This document shows, one piece after another, positions 8,197 through 17,780 of a stretch of DNA of 64,000 bases; the stretch's first letter is position 1, and each line of letters begins with the position of its first letter. This DNA is from Chryseobacterium sp. Bi04 (GTDB lineage: Bacteria > Bacteroidota > Bacteroidia > Flavobacteriales > Weeksellaceae). The translations under genes were made by a program, and so were the position numbers. Below the pieces are notes generated by a model. It saw only the letters and a program-made list of their open reading frames with translations. It did no database searches and was not told where the DNA came from. The stretch is from the NCBI RefSeq assembly GCF_918698085.1, contig NZ_CAKKLP010000003.1, positions 62,001-126,000 of the forward strand. The letters run 5' to 3'.

Positions 8197-8603
8197 TTAT
8201 AGCGTTATTTCTTCTTATTAATTGTAATAAAAATTCTAATGTTACTAGAAATGATAAGAATAGAGCAACATTTGTTAAGACAAATACATTTATAAATTCG
8301 CCAGGTATATATTACTTTAGGAACATAAGTATTATTGTAAAAGAATTTAAAGATAATACTATTGTCTATGGAATTTGTGATTATTATAATAATATATTAT
8401 ATCAGAGAAATATTAATACTTCAATTAGTAATAACATGAAATGGGCTATTTACATTGATAATAAAGATCAAATATGGTTTTATAATGTAGATTATCAAGA
8501 GACCAGTGTATTTATTATGGAAGGGAAAAAAGGAACTTTTATTAAAGATAAAAATAAATTTCCTCCAATACCTCCAGAGCTTATGAAATTTATAAAAGAA
8601 TAG
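8178..8603 (+). CDS. Small lipoprotein, candidate immunity protein of the Rhs tip
   Basis: This is a 141-residue protein with a short signal and lipobox (IIIALFLLINCNK, Cys16). The mature part is beta-rich (GIYYFRNISIIVKEFKDNTIVYGICDYY) and I recognise no family. Its start overlaps the end of the Rhs tip by 19 nt, the usual position of an immunity gene. If that is its job, a lipid anchor places it at the periplasmic membrane face, so the toxin would act in the cell envelope. Function is inferred only from position and localisation. Confidence 0.6.
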   Translation: MGKITIIIALFLLINCNKNSNVTRNDKNRATFVKTNTFINSPGIYYFRNISIIVKEFKDNTIVYGICDYYNNILYQRNINTSISNNMKWAIYIDNKDQIWFYNVDYQETSVFIMEGKKGTFIKDKNKFPPIPPELMKFIKE

Positions 8604-8705
8604 TTTTAATGTCAAAATTTGTTGATTAATAATGAAAAATTGAAGACCTCTTCTTTTAGTATAAATATATTGGGTAGAATAATTATATTAACCTTACAAT
8701 AGCGT

Positions 8706-9092
8706 ATGAATTATCGTACAGTTTTAATGATAATATTTTCCTTTTTCACTACTTTAAGTTGTAAGGATAAAAATGGTAAAGATCTTCTTGATTTTAATGA
8801 TTACCCATTTAACACAAATGTTGACGGAGAAGGAAGTTTTAATATAGGTTATGTTTTTAGTATTGATAAAAAAAGTTATATAGAAAAAGAGTATGATTTT
8901 ATCTATTACACAAAAGATTTGAATGAAAGAAAACTTTTAATACCAGGAAGCTTGGTTAATGATGAGTTTTCAATTTATTGGAGAGAAGTTAATCTTCCTT
9001 TTAAAATTATTAAGAGAGCAAATAGTGATACACTAGTAATAATTAAAACTAACAAAGAATTTATATTTAAAAGGGTGAGAAATAGTGACTAA
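8706..9092 (+). CDS. Small lipoprotein of unknown function
   Basis: This is a 128-residue protein whose N-terminus, MNYRTVLMIIFSFFTTLSC, is a lipoprotein signal with Cys19, followed by KDKNGKD. The mature part is beta-rich with DFIYYTKDLNERKLLIPGSLV. It lies 102 bp after the first lipoprotein, inside the segment bounded by the direct repeats. A second immunity or duplicated immunity gene is possible, since Rhs loci often collect them, but there is no sequence proof and the two lipoproteins are not obviously alike. Confidence 0.55.
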   Translation: MNYRTVLMIIFSFFTTLSCKDKNGKDLLDFNDYPFNTNVDGEGSFNIGYVFSIDKKSYIEKEYDFIYYTKDLNERKLLIPGSLVNDEFSIYWREVNLPFKIIKRANSDTLVIIKTNKEFIFKRVRNSD

Positions 9093-9278
9093 TTATAAAG
9101 TGCTGTAGAGAATCATGGATACAAGTACTCCTGTTTTCAACAACGATCTAAAAACAAATATGAAGAGAATACATTTTCAATATATTGGTTTCGTAATATT
9201 TGTAAATAATCATTATTTTAGGCAGTATAAAAACATGCCACCAGTTTTTCCAGAATAACGAAAACAAAATAAACACAA

Positions 9279-10205
9279 ATGATTTTTCCAAAAGCAAAAA
9301 AAATAGCTGAAGACCTTGGTTGGTATAAAACAGAGGATGGTGTATTCGGACTTTACAAAGGGTACTTTTTCAACGTTTCAGACGCAAGTTTAATAAGCAA
9401 CCCTCAATACAAATTTGTAACCGTGACAAGCGGTAACCTAACAGAAGAACAAAGGCTGCAGATCAATACAGAACTGGTCACTAACAAAAAGAGGTTAAAA
9501 TTTACAAGTTTTGAAATTGGAGATACCGATATTTTCTTTCGGTTTGCAGAAAGCTTTATTTATACTAAGCTTAAGACTGTTTATTCTTTGTTTGACTTTT
9601 TAGTTGATCTTTTCAAAAAACTCAATATACCTGAGCAATACAAATGTCATAGCTGTGGAACAAATCAAAAAGTCAACTATTACAACTTAAATGATAATGG
9701 AATATTACTTTGTGACACTTGTTTCCACGAAAAAAACAATAAATTCTACGAAATTGAAAAACTAAGAATTTCAAAGGAGAAAAATTATCTGACAGGATTT
9801 TTAGGTGCTGTAATATTTTCAATTCCAGGAATTATACTTTGGGTTTTATCTGCCGTATATTTAGGAAGAATTGCCTCCGCAATGGCCCTTATTATTGCTT
9901 TTTCTGCTTTTATAGGATATGGCTTTTTAAAAGGGCGTGAAGGTACATTCAAAAAGTATATCATTTTTCTGACAAACATTGCAAGCGTCATTATGGCAAA
10001 TGTTATGACAGTATTTGCTTTATTAATGAAAGAGGGTTCTACTTTAAAGCAGGCAATTCTGGAGTTTCAAACAAATGAAACCGTAAAAGAAGTATTTTAT
10101 GTGAATATTATTATTTCTTTTATATTGGGATTGGTTGCCTGGATCTGGATATTGTTTCTCAGGAAAGACGAAAAATTAATGATAAAACGTGCAGATACAT
10201 TTTAG
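9279..10205 (+). CDS. Zinc-ribbon integral membrane protein, unknown function
   Basis: This is a 308-residue protein. The first 110 residues are soluble with no motif I know. A treble-cysteine zinc ribbon follows, with C123-x2-C126 and C145-x2-C148 (YKCHSCGTNQ ... LLCDTCF). The C-terminal 140 residues hold about four transmembrane helices, for example FLGAVIFSIPGIILWVLSAVYLG and VNIIISFILGLVAWIWILFL. It is the last gene in the repeat-bounded segment. Neither the neighbours nor the fold give a role. Confidence 0.7.
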   Translation: MIFPKAKKIAEDLGWYKTEDGVFGLYKGYFFNVSDASLISNPQYKFVTVTSGNLTEEQRLQINTELVTNKKRLKFTSFEIGDTDIFFRFAESFIYTKLKTVYSLFDFLVDLFKKLNIPEQYKCHSCGTNQKVNYYNLNDNGILLCDTCFHEKNNKFYEIEKLRISKEKNYLTGFLGAVIFSIPGIILWVLSAVYLGRIASAMALIIAFSAFIGYGFLKGREGTFKKYIIFLTNIASVIMANVMTVFALLMKEGSTLKQAILEFQTNETVKEVFYVNIIISFILGLVAWIWILFLRKDEKLMIKRADTF

Positions 10206-10287
10206 AAGTAAAAGTATGGAGTATAATGATTCTCTAAAGAATATTATGTCACCGGGAATGTTTGATCTGATACTTTATTAAAATACA

Positions 10288-10526
10288 ATTTATAAAAAAA
10301 CATATGATATGAAAAAACAATTACTAAGCTTATGCATAGCTATAGGAACTATGGCATTCGCTCAATCTACAGAGGGACCAAAATTTGGTATTAAAGCCGG
10401 AGGTAACCTTTCAAGCATAACAGGAGATGACACCCAATCACAGGTTGGATTTTATGCCGGAGCATTGGTAAATGTTCCAATTTCTGAGGCATTCAGTATT
10501 CAGCCGGAGGTTGTGTACAGCCAACA
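10288..10526. repeat. 239-bp direct repeat, copy 2 (5' end of the intact porin-like gene)
   Basis: This is the partner of 6734-6972 in direct orientation. Recombination between the copies would delete 3554 bp and leave one intact barrel gene right after gwsS, a plausible ancestral arrangement. Confidence 0.92.
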
Positions 10527-10911
10527 GGGAGCAAAGGCAAAGGACGACTATGATTTTGCTGGGTATACCATAACGAATATGAAACAGACCCTTAGTTATA
10601 TCAATGTTCCTGTAATGGTTCAGTACAATGCCACTCCTGAGTTTTATCTGGAAGCGGGTCCTGAATTTGGATTTCTGGTCAATGCCCAGGCTAAAGGAGA
10701 TATTAATGGTAATTCTTATGAGGCGAGTAATAAAGATTCATTAAAAACTTTTAATTTTGGACTGGGGATCGGCTTAGGGTACAAATTTACTTCCAAATTA
10801 GGCATTAGTGCCCGTTATACTGCCGGTTTAACTGATATTGTTAAAAATGGGGGTGGAGAAACTTCAAAAAATACTAATTTCCAGTTAGGTATAAATTATT
10901 TTTTTAAGTAA
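10309..10911 (+). CDS. Porin-family outer-membrane beta-barrel protein
   Basis: This is a 200-residue protein with signal peptide MKKQLLSLCIAIGTMAFAQ. It has alternating barrel strands (FGIKAGGNLSSI, VGFYAGALVNVPI, FYLEAGPEFGFLV, FNFGLGIGLGYKF) and ends in NFQLGINYFFK, an aromatic C-terminal strand suited to outer-membrane assembly. This is the PorT-like small barrel family that is abundant in Flavobacteriia. Its 5' end is duplicated upstream. No specific substrate can be proposed. Confidence 0.88.
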   Translation: MKKQLLSLCIAIGTMAFAQSTEGPKFGIKAGGNLSSITGDDTQSQVGFYAGALVNVPISEAFSIQPEVVYSQQGAKAKDDYDFAGYTITNMKQTLSYINVPVMVQYNATPEFYLEAGPEFGFLVNAQAKGDINGNSYEASNKDSLKTFNFGLGIGLGYKFTSKLGISARYTAGLTDIVKNGGGETSKNTNFQLGINYFFK

Positions 10912-11013
10912 GAAGTGCGGAAATAGTAAATGCCCTTATGTTCATTAGGGAGAAAGGAATAGATGAACTTATGACCTAATTATTGATTAAGTTTTTAAAT
11001 TCTTTATAACAAA

Positions 11014-11040
11014 AAAAGCGAGGAAATATCCCTCGCTTTT
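11014..11040. terminator. Bidirectional terminator between porin and M61 genes
   Basis: AAAAGCGAGG, a 7-nt loop and CCTCGCTTTT form a 10-bp stem with A and T runs on either side. It lies between convergent genes and can end both transcripts. Confidence 0.85.
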
Positions 11041-11044
11041 CTAT

Positions 11045-12901
11045 TTATTTTTTACCTGTTAGCCATTGGCTTTGCAGTTTCAGTTCTGCCGGACTAGGGT
11101 TGGCTTTGAATTTAAGCATTTCCATTGTCAGTTTATCAAGAATCGCTTTTCCTTTCAATTCTACTTTCTCTTTCTTTTCTCCATTACCTCGTAAAACAGT
11201 CACGGTAACATTTTGTCCTTCCTTGATTGTTTTAGCATAATTAATGAAATCCTGCATATTCTGAACGTTAATTGTTTTTCCGTCTAATGCAAGAACCTGG
11301 TCAGTGATTTTGAATCCGATACTTTTAGCAAAAGGAGATAGGGCGGAGCTTTCATCAAATACAAAAGCATTGTTTTTCTCATCATATCCCGTCTGGTTAG
11401 GATCTTTCACGAACCAGAAAATCGGTGGGGTCTCTTGTTTCTGTAATTCTACACCTACCTGACTTAGATATTCAGCGTAAGGGGTCGGCTGGTTGCCTGC
11501 GATGTATTTATTGTAAAAATCTTTCACCTGAGGATATCCGGTTACCGTTACCAGTTCGTCAATTAATTTATCATCTTTGAAAGGCTTATTCTCTCCGAAT
11601 CTCTGAGATAATTTTCTGATCATATCACGGTAGCCCATCTCTCCATTGGAAAGCTTTCTCAGCTCAATATCCAGACACATGGCCAGGAGGGCTCCTTTCT
11701 CATAAACATTTCTATACTGATCCTTATAAGGCGCTTTCAGTACATTTTTACTCATAACCGTAAACGGCATGGTATCATCATAATTCTTTGAATTGGTGAT
11801 TTTTTCGTTAATTCTCTGTAAAAACTCATCTTTTGTAATCAGTCCTTCCTGGATCTGGAATAAATTGGCAAAATATTCCGTACCTCCTTCATACATCCAC
11901 AGATGCTGAGACATTTTAGGATCTGCATAATTGAAATAGTGAATTTCCTCAGAATGGGTTTTTAAAGGATTCACGGTATGGAAGAACTCATGAGAAACTA
12001 CATCGGTAATAGTTTTGTCGATGGCATCTTTCGGCATCATTTCAGGAAGTACCACACTTGTTGATTCATGGTGTTCCAGAGCTCCGAATCCTTTAATTTT
12101 CGGTCCGTCACCTCCTGAAAGATAAAGCATGATGGCGTACTTTTTATTCGTGTTCATATCTCCCAGGAATTTCTTCTGGGCAATGACCATTTTTTCCAGA
12201 TTTTCCTTAAAATCGGCAGCTTTATACTTTCCTGTTGGGGAATATACTCCCAATACAAGCTCCATTCCACCGGCATTGAAGGTAATATAATCCGGTTTGG
12301 TATACATAAGGGGAGAGTCCGTTACTTTAGCATAATTGGCCAGCGTAAAAGTATCGGTAGCTTCAGACTTATCCTGATCTACCAAAGCGGTAGTTCCATA
12401 AAAATCGGTGGGCTTTTGGATCACCAGCTGATAAGGAACATCCTGCATATTATCAATATATCCAATAAAACCATGCGTATTGACCATAAAGATTTTTCCC
12501 TGTTCGATATCAGTTCCTGACGGTGAAAATACAGCTTTATGCTTTGAGGTATCCATTTCATCATCAAAGCTGTCATTGACCAGATACGTGATTTTATTTA
12601 AATTTTGAGCGTTCTTTAATGAATAGGTATTATCATTCACTTTAGAATAGGTAAGTTCCCTTCCTTTATTATCGTAAAATTTGATACCCTCTATAAATCT
12701 TCCGTAATCATCTTCAGAATACGTACCGGGAACGGTCTTTGGAAAATGAAATTTTACATCACCGGATTTCATTTTTGGAAATTCCATGGTAACGGCTACT
12801 TTATCATCTTTTACATTGACGAGATCAATGGTAGTCTTTATAGACTGGGCATTCGCTAAAAAAGCGGCAAAAAGGCCTAAGCTAAGTGCTGTTTTTCTCA
12901 T
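11045..12901 (-). CDS. M61-family aminopeptidase with PDZ domain
   Basis: This is a 618-residue protein with signal peptide MRKTALSLGLFAAFLANAQS. An N-terminal beta domain precedes the zinc protease, with motif H304-E-x-x-H308 in VVSHEFFHTVNPLKTH and a third ligand Glu near 338 in WMYEGGTEYF. A PDZ-like segment (IGFKITDQVLALDGKTI) near 530-590 matches the usual M61 layout. Family members remove N-terminal residues, often Gly, from peptides in the periplasm or outside the cell. It neighbours an M1 peptidase on the same strand, but each has its own terminator, so they are likely separate transcripts for peptide scavenging. Confidence 0.92.
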   Translation of the reverse strand: MRKTALSLGLFAAFLANAQSIKTTIDLVNVKDDKVAVTMEFPKMKSGDVKFHFPKTVPGTYSEDDYGRFIEGIKFYDNKGRELTYSKVNDNTYSLKNAQNLNKITYLVNDSFDDEMDTSKHKAVFSPSGTDIEQGKIFMVNTHGFIGYIDNMQDVPYQLVIQKPTDFYGTTALVDQDKSEATDTFTLANYAKVTDSPLMYTKPDYITFNAGGMELVLGVYSPTGKYKAADFKENLEKMVIAQKKFLGDMNTNKKYAIMLYLSGGDGPKIKGFGALEHHESTSVVLPEMMPKDAIDKTITDVVSHEFFHTVNPLKTHSEEIHYFNYADPKMSQHLWMYEGGTEYFANLFQIQEGLITKDEFLQRINEKITNSKNYDDTMPFTVMSKNVLKAPYKDQYRNVYEKGALLAMCLDIELRKLSNGEMGYRDMIRKLSQRFGENKPFKDDKLIDELVTVTGYPQVKDFYNKYIAGNQPTPYAEYLSQVGVELQKQETPPIFWFVKDPNQTGYDEKNNAFVFDESSALSPFAKSIGFKITDQVLALDGKTINVQNMQDFINYAKTIKEGQNVTVTVLRGNGEKKEKVELKGKAILDKLTMEMLKFKANPSPAELKLQSQWLTGKK

Positions 12902-13001
12902 TACGTTAAATTTTATAGTTAAATAGTTGTTGTTTTTCTCATTTTGTTACGTGATAGGGTATTAAACTTTTCTTAAAATTAATCATCAAGAGTTAAAAAA
13001 T

Positions 13002-13039
13002 AAAAAGGCAAATTTGCTGATATGCGAATTTGCCTTTTT
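13002..13039 (-). terminator. Terminator of the M1 peptidase gene
   Basis: AAAAAGGCAAATT pairs with AATTTGCCTTTTT (13 bp), extended by three further pairs including one G-T, around a 6-nt loop. It lies just past the M1 stop on the minus strand, where the T run follows the stem. Confidence 0.85.
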
Positions 13040-13044
13040 ATTAC

Positions 13045-14676
13045 TTACTGAACATTTTTATAATTGATATAATAGTTCTTGTTAAACTCAACAGGAGTAT
13101 TTTTTTTAAGAGTTACCGTCTGCCAGTCTTCTGTTGGGGTAATCGTCTGATCTCCGTCAATTCTGATGGGGAGCTTCAGGTTTTTAACCACATCTGTATA
13201 CCGGAACTTCAGCGTTGTGCCGTTCTGGGAATACTCAAGAGTAGGGATTTTTACAGTTCTCAGATATTGATCAAAAACAGTGGAGAAATCGATTCCGGAT
13301 TTTGAGGACAGATAATCTTCAATCTGTTTGGTGGTAACGGTCTGATGGTAAAAATCTTTATTGAGCCCTCTTAAAATCTGTCTGAATTTTTCGTCATTAT
13401 TGATCACCTGTCTCATCGTATGAAGCATATTGGCGCCTTTGGGATACATATCACCACTGCCTTCATTTCTTACCCCATAGTGGCCGATAATGGGGATGTC
13501 ATTGTTAATAATACTTCTGATTCCCTGAACATATGTCTCCGCAGATTTTTTGTCCATAAATTTTTCAGTGAAAAGAGTTTCAGAATAGTTAGTGAAACTT
13601 TCGTGGATCCACATGTCAGCCTGATCTTTTGCTGTAATATTATTCGCGAACCACTCGTGGCCACTTTCATGAATAATAATGAAATCCCAGTTCAGACCCA
13701 CTCCTGTCCCTGATAAATCTCTTCCAAGGTATCCGTTCTGGTATCCGTTCCCGTATGCTACATTACTTTGATGTTCCATACCCAGGTGAGGAGATTCTAC
13801 CAATTTATAGGAGTCTTCATAAAATGGATAGGGGCCAAACCAGTATTCAAATGCTGAAAGCATAGGTTTTACCTGTTGAAACTGTTTTTTGGCTTTATCT
13901 AAATTATAGTCGAGTACCCAGTAATCCAGATCCAGTTTTCCTTTTTCACCATCAAAAGTATCTTTGAAGTTTACATACTTCCCGATACTGGGAATGATAG
14001 AATAGGCGTTGATAGGATTTTTCACCTCCCAGGTATAAGTTGTTGTATTGCCTTTGGTCTTTTTGTCTATCAGCCTTCCGTTCCCAACCCCTACAAGATC
14101 ATTAGGGGTGAGAATTTTCATGGTAATACCATTGTCGGGCTCATCACTCCATATATCTTTGGTAGGAAGCCAGATGGAGGCTCCAATCCCTTCGTCAGCA
14201 GCGGTCATCCAGGGGTTTCCTTTTTCATCTTTTGCAAATACCCATCCACCATCCCAGGGAGCTCTTTTAGCAATTACAGGATTTCCGGAATAGGTAACAT
14301 CAATACTGTATTTTTCTCCTTTTTTAAACTTTTTATTGGCGGTAATAAAAATAAAGTCGCCGTCTTGCTTATAACTTTTAATAGAGAAGTTTCCTTCCAC
14401 TTTATCAGCTTTCATAGGTTGCTGCAGATCAATTTGAAATACAGGATTGGTAACATCCTTAATGATTTCAAAACTAATCTTATTATTTCCTTTGATACTT
14501 TTCTGATCAAAATCAGGCTCTACGGAAAGGTCATATTTTTTGACATCCCAAAAATTTCGGAATTGAGTATCCGAACCCTTTAAAGTGTCCTGTTTGGTAT
14601 AAACCTGGCCTTTTTCAAAGAATTGTCCGAAAACCAATCCTGAAGCAAATAAAAGTGTATATGATAACTTCTTCAT
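13045..14676 (-). CDS. M1-family metallopeptidase (secreted)
   Basis: This is a 543-residue protein with signal peptide MKKLSYTLLFASGLVFGQ. The substrate motif appears as G299-M-E-H302, where classical aminopeptidases have GxMEN. Zinc ligands are H336-E337-x-x-H340 and E359, 18 residues after HExxH, in IIHESGHEWFANN ... WIHESFTNYSE. The length is short for M1 because the C-terminal helical domain is reduced, as in many Bacteroidota M1 enzymes. It is expected to trim N-terminal residues from peptides in the periplasm. The Asn-to-His change in GAMEN is common in secreted M1 homologues. Confidence 0.92.
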   Translation of the reverse strand: MKKLSYTLLFASGLVFGQFFEKGQVYTKQDTLKGSDTQFRNFWDVKKYDLSVEPDFDQKSIKGNNKISFEIIKDVTNPVFQIDLQQPMKADKVEGNFSIKSYKQDGDFIFITANKKFKKGEKYSIDVTYSGNPVIAKRAPWDGGWVFAKDEKGNPWMTAADEGIGASIWLPTKDIWSDEPDNGITMKILTPNDLVGVGNGRLIDKKTKGNTTTYTWEVKNPINAYSIIPSIGKYVNFKDTFDGEKGKLDLDYWVLDYNLDKAKKQFQQVKPMLSAFEYWFGPYPFYEDSYKLVESPHLGMEHQSNVAYGNGYQNGYLGRDLSGTGVGLNWDFIIIHESGHEWFANNITAKDQADMWIHESFTNYSETLFTEKFMDKKSAETYVQGIRSIINNDIPIIGHYGVRNEGSGDMYPKGANMLHTMRQVINNDEKFRQILRGLNKDFYHQTVTTKQIEDYLSSKSGIDFSTVFDQYLRTVKIPTLEYSQNGTTLKFRYTDVVKNLKLPIRIDGDQTITPTEDWQTVTLKKNTPVEFNKNYYINYKNVQ

Positions 14677-14788
14677 TTTTAAACTTTATTAATAATCTTT
14701 TCAAAAATAGAAAATTTAATTAACAGCAAAATTGTGAAAAGGTAAAAATGTGCAATATTACAGGAAGATCAATCCTTCAGACATAAAA

Positions 14789-14815
14789 AAGCCCGGCTTA
14801 TTGATTGCCGGGCTT
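14789..14815 (-). terminator. Terminator of the T9SS metalloprotease gene
   Basis: AAGCCCGGC, loop of nine nt, GCCGGGCTT: a 9-bp GC-rich stem followed on the minus strand by a T run. Confidence 0.82.
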
Positions 14816-14834
14816 GGTTTGAAGAATGCTTATT

Positions 14835-17780
14835 TTATTTTTTTATGAATTTCAGGTTTGAAGTGGCTCCCTGATCCTCAATTGAAATCACATAAGCTCC
14901 GGTGATCAGTTTTGATACCGAAATTTTGTGATCTGTAATCTGTCCGTTCATGACAGTTTGTCCGGCCATATTGGTGATGATATATTGGGCTTTAGCCGAA
15001 ACTTTAGTCACATTTAATACATCGCTGGCTGGATTAGGATAAATCTGTATTGAGCTGTTATCTTTTGTGATGTCTTTAGTAGCAAGATTTTCTGCTTGAA
15101 TTTGTACTGGATAATCCTCAATTTCACCATATTGTTGGCTGTTGCATCCGTTGGCAGGTTGTGTATTGTAGGCAAGCACAACCCTCATTATTATATTGCT
15201 TCCGACATGTGCATCTACAGGTACTGAGAAGTTTCCTGAAACCGGAGTGATTTTATTAGGAGCACTTGTGAAAATGATTTCAGAATCAGAAAAAATTCCA
15301 TCCCTGTTAAAATCGATCCATGCGCTTACTCCTTCGTTATACTGACTACCTGACCATTGTTTTTGTACACTGATCGTATTACCGGAAGATCCCTTAATAA
15401 GGGTGATCAGTTTTGTAGGATCCGTAGTATAGTTGGTATAAGGTGAAGCAGTGCTGGTATTGGAAATAGGGCTCATTCCTGTAGGTGTTACCGTAACGTT
15501 AGAAATAAATTCATCTGAAGAATCTGTTCCGGTCGCAGAACACATGATAAACGGAAGGGTAGTGAAATTAGTAGATGCGGAATAGCTTCCAGTGGTAGAT
15601 CCACAGACATTCGCCACTTGAATTTCATACTGAGTACCCTCGTTTAATCCGGAGAGATTATAAGAATTTGTTGGTACAGGAACGGTAGTCCATGTGGCAG
15701 TTCCTGTTTTTCTATACATTAAAGAATACGTTGCGCCCTGCAATGCAGCCCAGTTTATACTGGCGGAAGTTTTGGTAATTCCCGAGACCGCAATTCCTGT
15801 GGGGACCGCTGAAGAGCAGTTTTCTGCGGATGCAGAAACGGTAGCACTGCCAATAGCATAGAAAACATTGTCAATGGCGCTTACCCTGATTTTTACATTG
15901 GATCCGGCAGCCAGTGAAGAGAATGAAAAAGGTTCAGCCCCATCATTGGGAGTAGATGGGCTGATAACGGTCCATGTACTTCCATTGTCTGTTGTATAGT
16001 CTATTTTAACATTTTGTACACTGTATGGAGCATTGTTGGTATTGACCACGTCCCAGGTAATAGCACCCGGCAGATTATTATAAACTGTAGCGGAAGTTAC
16101 TTTAAATGGTCCCTCGTTTCCTACATTTAATTTCACCAGACTGCTTTGGGTCTGCTGTTGGGTAATATCAGGATTATTGTCTCTTACCGTAACCTTGAAT
16201 TTTAGCTGTCTGGGAACATTGGGTAGAAGTTCCCAGTCCTGTACAGTCGTAAGTGTTCCGTTAAGAACTGTTTCAAGCTTAGGAAAATAACGTGTTGGGG
16301 ATGCTGTAGGCGGCAGTGATCGGAAGTTAGCTCCACTGGTCCGGGTAGCATCCAGATTATTAAACTTAGTAGCTGAAATATCATATTGTTCCCATGTATA
16401 GGTCATAGGATCGTTTTGGGCATCTGCGGCACTTGCTGTCAACACAAAAGCAGTACCCTTAGGGATAGCTTTATCAGGAGATGGCTGTATTACCGGTGGT
16501 GTATTAGCCACTGGAATAGCGATATCACAATTTTTACTGTTTACATAAGCCTGTATCTGCTCAATATTGATGGTATGGAAATAGGCATCAGAATGCATTT
16601 GCACATTAGCCTGAGTAATTCCGGCATATCCCATGATGGTAGATCCTGATCCTGGTTCTATTGGAATATCTGTCTGGCCATGAACTACAGACATCGTATG
16701 ACGTCCCCCAAACTGGTGCCCTAGCTCATGAGCTACATAGTCGATATCGAAAGTGTCCCCAAATGGTTGATCATCTACTGCGGGAGAAGTAATTCCCGCC
16801 CCTTTTGAACTATCATCATTGTTATTACTGGGGTTTCTACATACATTTCCTATATCCCCTGCAGATCCACCACCACCTCTGTGTCCGAAAAAATGCCCCA
16901 CATCATATGCATTATTACCTACACCTGCGGTATTGGTAAATGTTCGCTGGGCTTCCAGATTCCAGTTATCCATACTTGCTACATCTGAATAAGGATCTGT
17001 ATCTGGATCTATAAAAATCAGTTGCGGAAGATCCTGTACAATCAAATGAATCCCCAGGTCTTTTTCATATACGCCATTTACCCTGTTGATGGTAGCGTTG
17101 ATGCGGGCTGCTGCACCAGGAACTCCTCCTGCCAGCTGGGTGTATTCACCATTCACGGAAACAGCAATTCTATAAGTGCGATATTTCTGATCGTTATTCT
17201 TATTAATTCCTGTTCCGTTTAATCCTTTTTTTGACTGTAACAGTTTTTTCATTTCCTTTTTTGAGCTTTCAGGCTCGGATACTTTACATTCAAAAATACT
17301 GCTTCCTTGTGCTTTGTCGGATTTGAAAAAGACTCCGTATATATCTTTTTCTTTAGTTACCGGCTCAATAAATTCATATTGCCCTGTCTTAGTGTCAAAA
17401 AGCATGGATTGAAAATCATTAGGAGCCGTACTGAATCTGATCTGCTTATTGGGATGGTCTATGCCCACCCCTGAATATGCTCCAAGCTGGTATCTTTCAG
17501 CCATCGATTTTTCAACCACCGGCGAACTGTATACAGAGAATCTTTCAATTTTCCCCTCGGTAGTTGGGAGAGAAATAATTACAGGGTTAGCTCCCTTTCC
17601 AGCCTCAGGGGCATTTTTCAAAAGTTCACGAAGTGATGCAAGATCAACTTTGTAAGCATGAATGATGTTAACCTCTTTCCTTATCGGAGTAATCTTCTCA
17701 GATACCGGCTCCCAGCGCTGTGCTTGCAGGCTGGTTAAACCAATAGCTAATGCAAAAACGAAAATAATTTTCTTTTTCAT
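14835..17780 (-). CDS. Secreted reprolysin-like zinc metalloprotease with FN3, GEVED and T9SS sorting domains
   Basis: The protein has 981 residues from the ATG at the signal peptide MKKKIIFVFALAIGLTSLQAQ; an upstream in-frame ATG adds 33 residues with no signal logic. After a propeptide region, the catalytic motif is H351-E-L-G-H355-x2-G-x2-H361 in DYVAHELGHQFGGRH, with a downstream Met-turn candidate (STIMGYAGI). A fibronectin type III domain (TGIAVSGITKTSASINW) and a GEVED domain (WIDFNRDGIFSDSE ... GEIEDYPV) follow. The end carries the T9SS type A sorting signal (IQIYPNPASDVLNV ... GAYVISIEDQG). It is an extracellular protease exported by Sec and then T9SS. Confidence 0.92.
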   Translation of the reverse strand: MKKKIIFVFALAIGLTSLQAQRWEPVSEKITPIRKEVNIIHAYKVDLASLRELLKNAPEAGKGANPVIISLPTTEGKIERFSVYSSPVVEKSMAERYQLGAYSGVGIDHPNKQIRFSTAPNDFQSMLFDTKTGQYEFIEPVTKEKDIYGVFFKSDKAQGSSIFECKVSEPESSKKEMKKLLQSKKGLNGTGINKNNDQKYRTYRIAVSVNGEYTQLAGGVPGAAARINATINRVNGVYEKDLGIHLIVQDLPQLIFIDPDTDPYSDVASMDNWNLEAQRTFTNTAGVGNNAYDVGHFFGHRGGGGSAGDIGNVCRNPSNNNDDSSKGAGITSPAVDDQPFGDTFDIDYVAHELGHQFGGRHTMSVVHGQTDIPIEPGSGSTIMGYAGITQANVQMHSDAYFHTINIEQIQAYVNSKNCDIAIPVANTPPVIQPSPDKAIPKGTAFVLTASAADAQNDPMTYTWEQYDISATKFNNLDATRTSGANFRSLPPTASPTRYFPKLETVLNGTLTTVQDWELLPNVPRQLKFKVTVRDNNPDITQQQTQSSLVKLNVGNEGPFKVTSATVYNNLPGAITWDVVNTNNAPYSVQNVKIDYTTDNGSTWTVISPSTPNDGAEPFSFSSLAAGSNVKIRVSAIDNVFYAIGSATVSASAENCSSAVPTGIAVSGITKTSASINWAALQGATYSLMYRKTGTATWTTVPVPTNSYNLSGLNEGTQYEIQVANVCGSTTGSYSASTNFTTLPFIMCSATGTDSSDEFISNVTVTPTGMSPISNTSTASPYTNYTTDPTKLITLIKGSSGNTISVQKQWSGSQYNEGVSAWIDFNRDGIFSDSEIIFTSAPNKITPVSGNFSVPVDAHVGSNIIMRVVLAYNTQPANGCNSQQYGEIEDYPVQIQAENLATKDITKDNSSIQIYPNPASDVLNVTKVSAKAQYIITNMAGQTVMNGQITDHKISVSKLITGAYVISIEDQGATSNLKFIKK

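Noticed and set aside
8281-8300. A fourth copy of the ATTTATAAATTC palindrome inside the lipoprotein gene
   Set aside because: Only half the motif matches and it lies within coding sequence; in AT-rich DNA this is expected by chance.
13420-13713. Plus-strand frame antisense to the M1 peptidase
   Set aside because: It is a shadow of the M1 coding frame with no domain of its own.
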